DNA from: Halicephalobus mephisto
Taxonomy: Eukaryota; Nematoda; Chromadorea; Rhabditida; Panagrolaimidae
Length of the DNA stretch: 64,000 bases
Assembly (NCBI GenBank): GCA_009193035.1
Contig: SWDT01000068.1
Coordinates: forward strand, 88,952-152,951
Direction: 5' to 3'
Position 1 is the stretch's first letter. Every line of letters starts with the position of its first letter. Made by a program: the position numbers and the translations under genes. Below, in pieces: positions 59,201 to 64,000 of this stretch. The notes below the pieces were generated by a model. That model was given only the letters and a program-made list of their open reading frames with translations. It searched no databases and was not told the origin of the DNA.

Positions 59201-59926
59201 TATGTCTATTTGAATGAAATTTGAAGAAATTAGAATTAAAAAACTACTTCGGAAATCGGCGTTTTTAAAGTTTTCTCTTTTTACCTCTCTTGCGGAACAA
59301 AAGTTAAAATTAATTTCTGAATCCTCACCGAATTTTACATTAAGTAGGAAAAATTAAAAAGGGATGCTCTCCAAGAGATAAATCACAAAATGTCTTGAAA
59401 CTTCAATTTAATTTTTTAGACTTTTTTTTATTATGCGATCATTTTGATGGAAAGTAGTAAAACATGCACGAGCTAAAATTCAATAAAAAGTATTTTCCAT
59501 TACAGATCATATAGGATTATCGATTAGCTGTAATTATTTGAAGATTATTTCTATACTAAATTTAGCTTCAGTAAAGAAAAGTAGACATTTTATCATTGCA
59601 ATCAATGAATAAAATCTCACATGGTGTGTTTAGTTGAATTAACTTCATATCTTAGGTAAAGAAGAAAAATATTGATTTAAAAGACAGCTATAAAATCATC
59701 GTGAATTAAGAAGAAAAAAATGAACAGCTGTTATTAAGAAGTAACAATGTCACAACCCAAAAAATTGTTGCTTCTGAACATTATTGGAGATTGATTTCAA
59801 TATTGAAATCTCAGATAATGTCAGTTTTTGGGACAAGAACTAGACTAGAAAAAGAGCTTGAATATCAGGAAACATAGAGTAATGTAAAACACAAGCGAGA
59901 CTCTCGGTTGTTGTTTTAGATTATTA
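59201..59926. other. gene-free AT-rich stretch
   Basis: Nothing recognisable is seen before the mariner insertion. Confidence 0.5.
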
Positions 59927-61205
59927 TTAGGTCGTCCAAAAAAGAATGTCGCTTTTTCATAGCAAACTTTAAATCTTTATTGCGCACTTAAAACCGATTC
60001 TTTTTACTCCAAGTAAAATCCATCAGCATCAATACACTTCTACCAACGCACTGGAAGCTTCAGAATTCCATCACGGTAGAAATTGGGGGTTCTGGAAGTG
60101 ATGAATTCTTTGAGGGCGTCTTCAGCAGCGTCCAGATTCTTGAAGGTTCTCTCACGTAGGAAGTTATCTAAATGTTTGAAGAAGTGGAAATCCGCTGGAG
60201 CCAAGTCTGGAGAGTAAGGAGGATGGGGCAGAGCTTAAATGTTCAGCTCACTCAGTTTCTTCGTCGTGATCTTGGAAACGTGAGGACGAGCGTTGTCCTG
60301 TAACAAAAAAAGGTCATGTCTATTCACTAGTGCTGGCCACAATTTCTTTAATTTCTTACACATGATGTCAACATCATTGCAGTAAGTCTCTCCAGTAATA
60401 CCATCACCGACTTTCATGAAGCTGTAGTGGATCATGCCTCTGCAATTCCACCAAACCGTTACCATAACCTTCTGATGAGTTTTGGGCTTGGGGAACATCT
60501 TGGCAGGTTCATTGAAGTTCAGCCATTGAGCTGACCTTCTCCGGTTATCATAGAGTATCCACTTTTAGTCTACAGTAATTATTCTCTCAAAAAAGGGTCG
60601 TTCTTATTCCTTACAATGAGTCCTGAGCAAACGTCGAAACGGCGATTTTGATTAGTTGCAGTTAATTCGTGTGGAATCCATTGATCCATCTTTTTCGTCT
60701 TCGCGATAATCTTGAGATGGTTATTGATGGAACTGTGGTTTACATCCATTCCTTCTGCGAGTTCTCGAACAGTGACCCGAGGGTCATCTTCCACCATTAC
60801 CTTCAGAAGATCGTCATCAACAGAAAAAGGTCGGCCACTCCCTCGCCTACTTTGGAAGCTTCTGATTCCACTTCGGAATCGACTATACCATCTTTGTACA
60901 GTCCGTTGGTGAGTTCGTTGTCGCCGGAAAGCCCTGGTAAGTTTTCGTGCTGTTTCAGCAGCACTGGTTCCATTTTTGAACTCATAAAAGAAAATCGCAC
61001 GAAAATCACGTTTCTCCGTGTTGACTTCAAAAGCTCATAACGTAGCGGAGGAAAAAGAAGTCGCAATGACGCTGAAGTAGTACACAGCTGGATACTTGAA
61101 GTTGAAAATCACAAAGTTTCATGGGATTCTGGCACATATGCCATGAATTGTACTTAATCATACCTGCGCATGCAAAAAAGCGACATTATTTTTTGGACTA
61201 CCTTA
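59927..61205 (-). mobile_element. mariner transposon, 1.28 kb, defective (second lineage)
   Basis: Terminal inverted repeats: the left is TTAGGTCGTCCAAAAAAGAA and the right, reverse-complemented, is TAAGGTAGTCCAAAAAATAA, both continuing TGTCGCTTTTT. TA lies outside each end (59925-59926 and 61206-61207). The transposase remnant is on the minus strand. Confidence 0.92.
60000..61040 (-). pseudogene. mariner transposase (DD34D), inactivated
   Basis: Readable blocks are the HTH part (TARKLTRAFRRQRTHQRTVQ, RWYSRFRSGIRSF), a frame shift at GRPF/SVDDD near 60828, then PRVTVRELAEGMDVNHSSIN and PKTHQKVMVTVWWNCRGMIH. LLQDNARPH (second Asp) and SPDLAPADFHFF (third Asp) follow. Stops replace residues after the first Asp (TVD, then TAG), after LSELNI, and in RW(x)KCIDADGFYL. 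It is typical of a dead mariner. The ORFs on the plus strand here are shadows. Confidence 0.9.
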
Positions 61206-61209
61206 TATA

Positions 61210-63115
61210 TAAATTATATATGTTCTTATTCTTCTGGTAAAGATTCCCAATATTCTTCTGCTTTTTTATCTAAACATTAGTGAAATTCAACGTCTTATTG
61301 TTTCAGAACACCGACAACACCATGCCAAACTTATAAGAATTTTACAAGTGTTTAAAAAACCTTCTCCATGCTAATAAGTGAAATGAGAGCAGATTCTATA
61401 CTTGGAAAAGAAAAACAGACTAGCTTTCTCTTTCATTATCTTTGAAATGATCGTAGTCATCTTATTACCCGATCTGTTAGTGAAATTAAAATTGAATATA
61501 TTATTGAGCAAAATTTCTCTTTATTATTGATATTATAGTTTAATCTGATTGAACTTTTCGAAAATTGTAAATCTAAAATCCTGTGTAAAAATATTAAACG
61601 CAACACTGATATATTTGTTTAATAGACCTTTAAACTTCATTTATAATCTTTCATCAAGAAAGAACTCCAAAATTTAGATCATCCTCGCCACAAGAGATCT
61701 TGAGCGGAATTCAATGTTTACCTCAAACTTGGGTAATTAAACCGAAGAGAATGTTTTAATTTGGAATCTTATGAAAAATACGAAAGTTTTGTTAGATGAA
61801 TACCGGCTGCTGAGAAGAATTTGAATGAGAAAGAATAACGGAAAGAGAGCGCAAGAACTATGAGAGAAAAGACACAATTAATCCGTCGACCATCAGAGAG
61901 AATGCTCATCACTCTCTCTGCTGAAAAATACCTGCATTTATCACTTTCTCGTTCTTTCTTTACATAGTTATTTTTCGATTTATTGGCATGAACGCCCAAT
62001 ATCCATCCGACAATGAATTTTTCGTTTAGTAAATCTCCGAATTTAAATTTTCACTTTGATTTAATTCCCCAGATTTGAGGTGAGGATTAGATTTCGCTAT
62101 AGAAAAATCTTGCGGTGAAACAGGTTAAATTTTGAAATGTTTTTTTAATGAAAAATTATTAAGGATTTACGAATTTTTTTATGAGTATTGAGAACTTTGT
62201 GAACTTCATTCCTCGGCAGTACACATGACTAGCAACCACGAAACCTGAGTTGGATTCCTGGTCGAGGAGCTAGGTTGTCGGATCTGATGAACTAACAACT
62301 TTATATCAAAATAGTCAAGTACAATAGACCTTAAAGATATACAAAAAAACAAGAACCATCGAAGATTGACTGCAGAGTCGTGAGGAATTAACATGAACAA
62401 ATTATCTGAATACATGTGGGCAGTGGAGAACAAGCTGAGCACCAAAAGCAGACCTCAGGCACAGGTTAACCGTAATCTAGTCATATATTGTCAAGTGCTT
62501 TGAAGAACGATTCGATGAATTGTGAACTGCACATCGCACCTTTGATGAACTATGGTTTCAGCTTTCAAAATCGTTTTTAATCTTCAAATGATCCATTAGA
62601 ACACTTTTCAAATAATTCTAACGATGCAGACTATCTGGTTTACGATCGCTTAAGAAATGTGTTTCCTATTATCAAAGTTGATAATCAAGGTTCGAGGTCG
62701 AAATTTCGTGTTAGAATGCAATTTATGAATCATGTTCGAATTGAAAACAATCTAGCCAAGTTTCAACTATCAATTTAGATAAAACATTCTTTAAATGAAA
62801 AAAATGCATAAACGCTAGTTAACACGGAAATTTTAACTTCGAACTTTAAGTTTAAACTTTGATAAAAAGAAGCACTTATTTTGAAAATTTTTTTCATATA
62901 CGGAAGCTTGTCTATGATTTTTGATTTTGTAGCTTGTGGGATTCTGAACTCAACGATATAACACTTCAGGATTTAGTTCGGTTTATTGAATGAAAAATAA
63001 AATTAAAAATATCTTTAGCATCGTACTGGAGAAACCCATAGCTCAGTTAATACACCGAATAACATTAACTATAGTGAAAAGGTATATAACTTGCTCATTT
63101 CTAAATACATAATCA
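61210..63115. other. intergenic stretch, no recognised gene
   Basis: Around 62200-62470 the composition is less AT-rich and includes GAGTTGGATTCCTGGTCGAGG, faintly like a tRNA B box. No frame or family is convincing. The phrase CCTCAAACTTGGGTAATTAA at about 61722 recurs inverted near 27798, suggesting a shared repeat fragment. Confidence 0.4.
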
Positions 63116-63905
63116 TTACCAACAACGGTTTCTACGACAAACTTTGACTAGATCTGTTGTTCTATATACCTTTTGCAATTGAGGGTTACATTTGTAAAGA
63201 AGAATATGCAGAGCAGACTGATCGTATCGATGGCAACCTGCGTATTTCGTATTTTGCCACTTTCCTTTACAGTCGTGCTCAGATCCCGGAGGAGCCATAC
63301 AACCATTAATCATGGCACAATCTGCCCATGCATCGATAATTTGCTGAGATTCTTCTGTTTTTGAAACAATGAAAAGACCACTAGCTATCATTTTCACTTC
63401 CTGTGCCTGGAAACAGTTAAGTTATAGTTGACAAAGTACCAATTAATTTCTTACTGCTTTTACTGACATATTGTAATACTGCAACATTTGGGGATCAGTA
63501 GCACTGAATACCGAATGTCCCGTAATTTTTAGTTGTCTTATTCCACATGGAAATTCATTCATTGAGTCAAACAATGACTAAAAACCATTGATTTGTCAAA
63601 TAAACGTTTAAATAAGTACAACATACCTTTATGGTATTTTTAGCTTTTTTCTGAAATACAATAGAAGTATCAATGTAAAGAAAACGGTCGAACTCTTTCA
63701 TAAATCTGTGAATCAATATAGGCTTCCAAGAATAATGCATGAGATTGCTATAGATGTGCTTAGGGAGGTTACTGTAGTCAAATTTTCTGAGTTCGACCAT
63801 CGGACAGTGACGGGAGTAATTGAAGAGAAATTCAGAAGGGACGTCTGTGTGAGTGTAAACAATCATCGTTCCATGCTTCCAGTTTTTTGTTTCAGGGAGG
63901 GAATA
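63116..63905 (-). CDS. DUF1647-like putative glycosyltransferase, 5' incomplete
   Basis: Three exons in phase on the minus strand: about 63905-63627, 63577-63455 and 63406-63116. The protein reads MIVYTHTDVPSEF, RHCPMVELRKFDYSNLPKHI and MHYSWKPILIHRFMKEFDRF, then LYIDTSIVF. It continues VKMIASGLFIVSKTEESQQI, WADCAMINGCMAPPGSEHDC and YAGCHRYDQSALHILLYKC. The CHRxDQSAxxxLL end and the YIDTS segment (in the place of a DxD motif) fit a nematode family usually labelled DUF1647 and suspected to be nucleotide-sugar-dependent transferases. I assign this from memory of the motif pattern. No start codon or signal anchor is visible: coding text runs right up to a TGTAG-family repeat at 63910. The 5' part either lies beyond the repeat or is lost. 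Confidence 0.55.
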
Positions 63906-63909
63906 GAGG

Positions 63910-64000
63910 TGTAGTAAAAAGGTGTAGTTCGATTGGGCTGAACATTGTTGGGCAGAAAACTGTTGGTTCCTACTATTAGCAATTAAGCCTGTTTATCTCA
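63910..64000 (-). repeat. TGTAG-family short repeat, cut by window end
   Basis: TGTAGTAAAA at the left, then AACTGTTGGTTCCTACTATTAGCAATTAAG, the reverse complement of the family 3' half. It continues beyond the window and abuts the first visible exon of the DUF1647-like gene. Confidence 0.85.

Overview
This window looks like nuclear DNA from a nematode, probably a free-living rhabditid relative of Caenorhabditis. Three things suggest this. The sequence is AT-rich, with many short introns (about 40-60 bases) ending in the nematode acceptor TTTCAG or TTTTAG. Four genes have a TTTTAG/TTTCAG/TGTCAG acceptor one base before the ATG, as at spliced-leader trans-splice sites. The protein families are nematode-expanded ones: GT49, GT10 and GT14 glycosyltransferases, OAC-type acyltransferases and a perilipin like W01A8.1/plin-1. 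I see no bacterial genes, CRISPR arrays or standard tRNA or rRNA genes. Exon models were assembled by hand from splice signals and reading phase. Edges may be off by a base.

Layout. 1-6.9 kb: a SINE-like island, a broken alpha-1,3-fucosyltransferase (GT10), two copies of a short TGTAG...CTACA repeat and an internally deleted RTE-type retroposon. 7.0-8.7 kb: an intact GT49 gene. 10.6-14.4 kb: an intact GT14 (core-2/I-branching) gene whose 2.3-kb intron holds a Tc1-type MITE and a dead Tc1-like transposon. 16.6-18.9 kb: a decayed acyltransferase-3/SGNH gene. 20.3-21.4 kb (minus): a small secreted cysteine-rich protein of stanniocalcin-like pattern. 22.0-22.9 kb: a tandem array of about 175-bp units. 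23.2-24.6 kb: perilipin. 26.9-29.4 kb (minus): a second GT14 gene. 34.3-35.9 kb (minus): a second broken GT10, the inverted duplicate of the first. 39.6-40.9 kb: a dead mariner. 41.8-43.2 kb: a second GT49 gene. 44.1-46.5 and 55.9-58.3 kb: two intact, closely similar 680-residue acyltransferase-3/SGNH genes. 59.9-61.2 kb: a second dead mariner. 63.1-63.9 kb (minus): a DUF1647-like gene, 5' incomplete.

How the genes fit together. Ten of the twelve host loci belong to families that build or acylate glycans in the secretory pathway. GT10, GT49, GT14 and acyltransferase-3 members each occur on both sides of a central pair (stanniocalcin-like and perilipin). My inference is that this is a birth-and-death cluster for lineage-specific surface or secreted glycans. 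Five genes are intact, three are pseudogenes, and one (DUF1647-like) runs into a repeat at its 5' end. No single shared pathway is proven. The space between genes is mostly repeats: the TGTAG family (about ten copies), long-arm foldback elements, a tRNA-headed SINE, a small inverted MITE pair and degenerate arrays.
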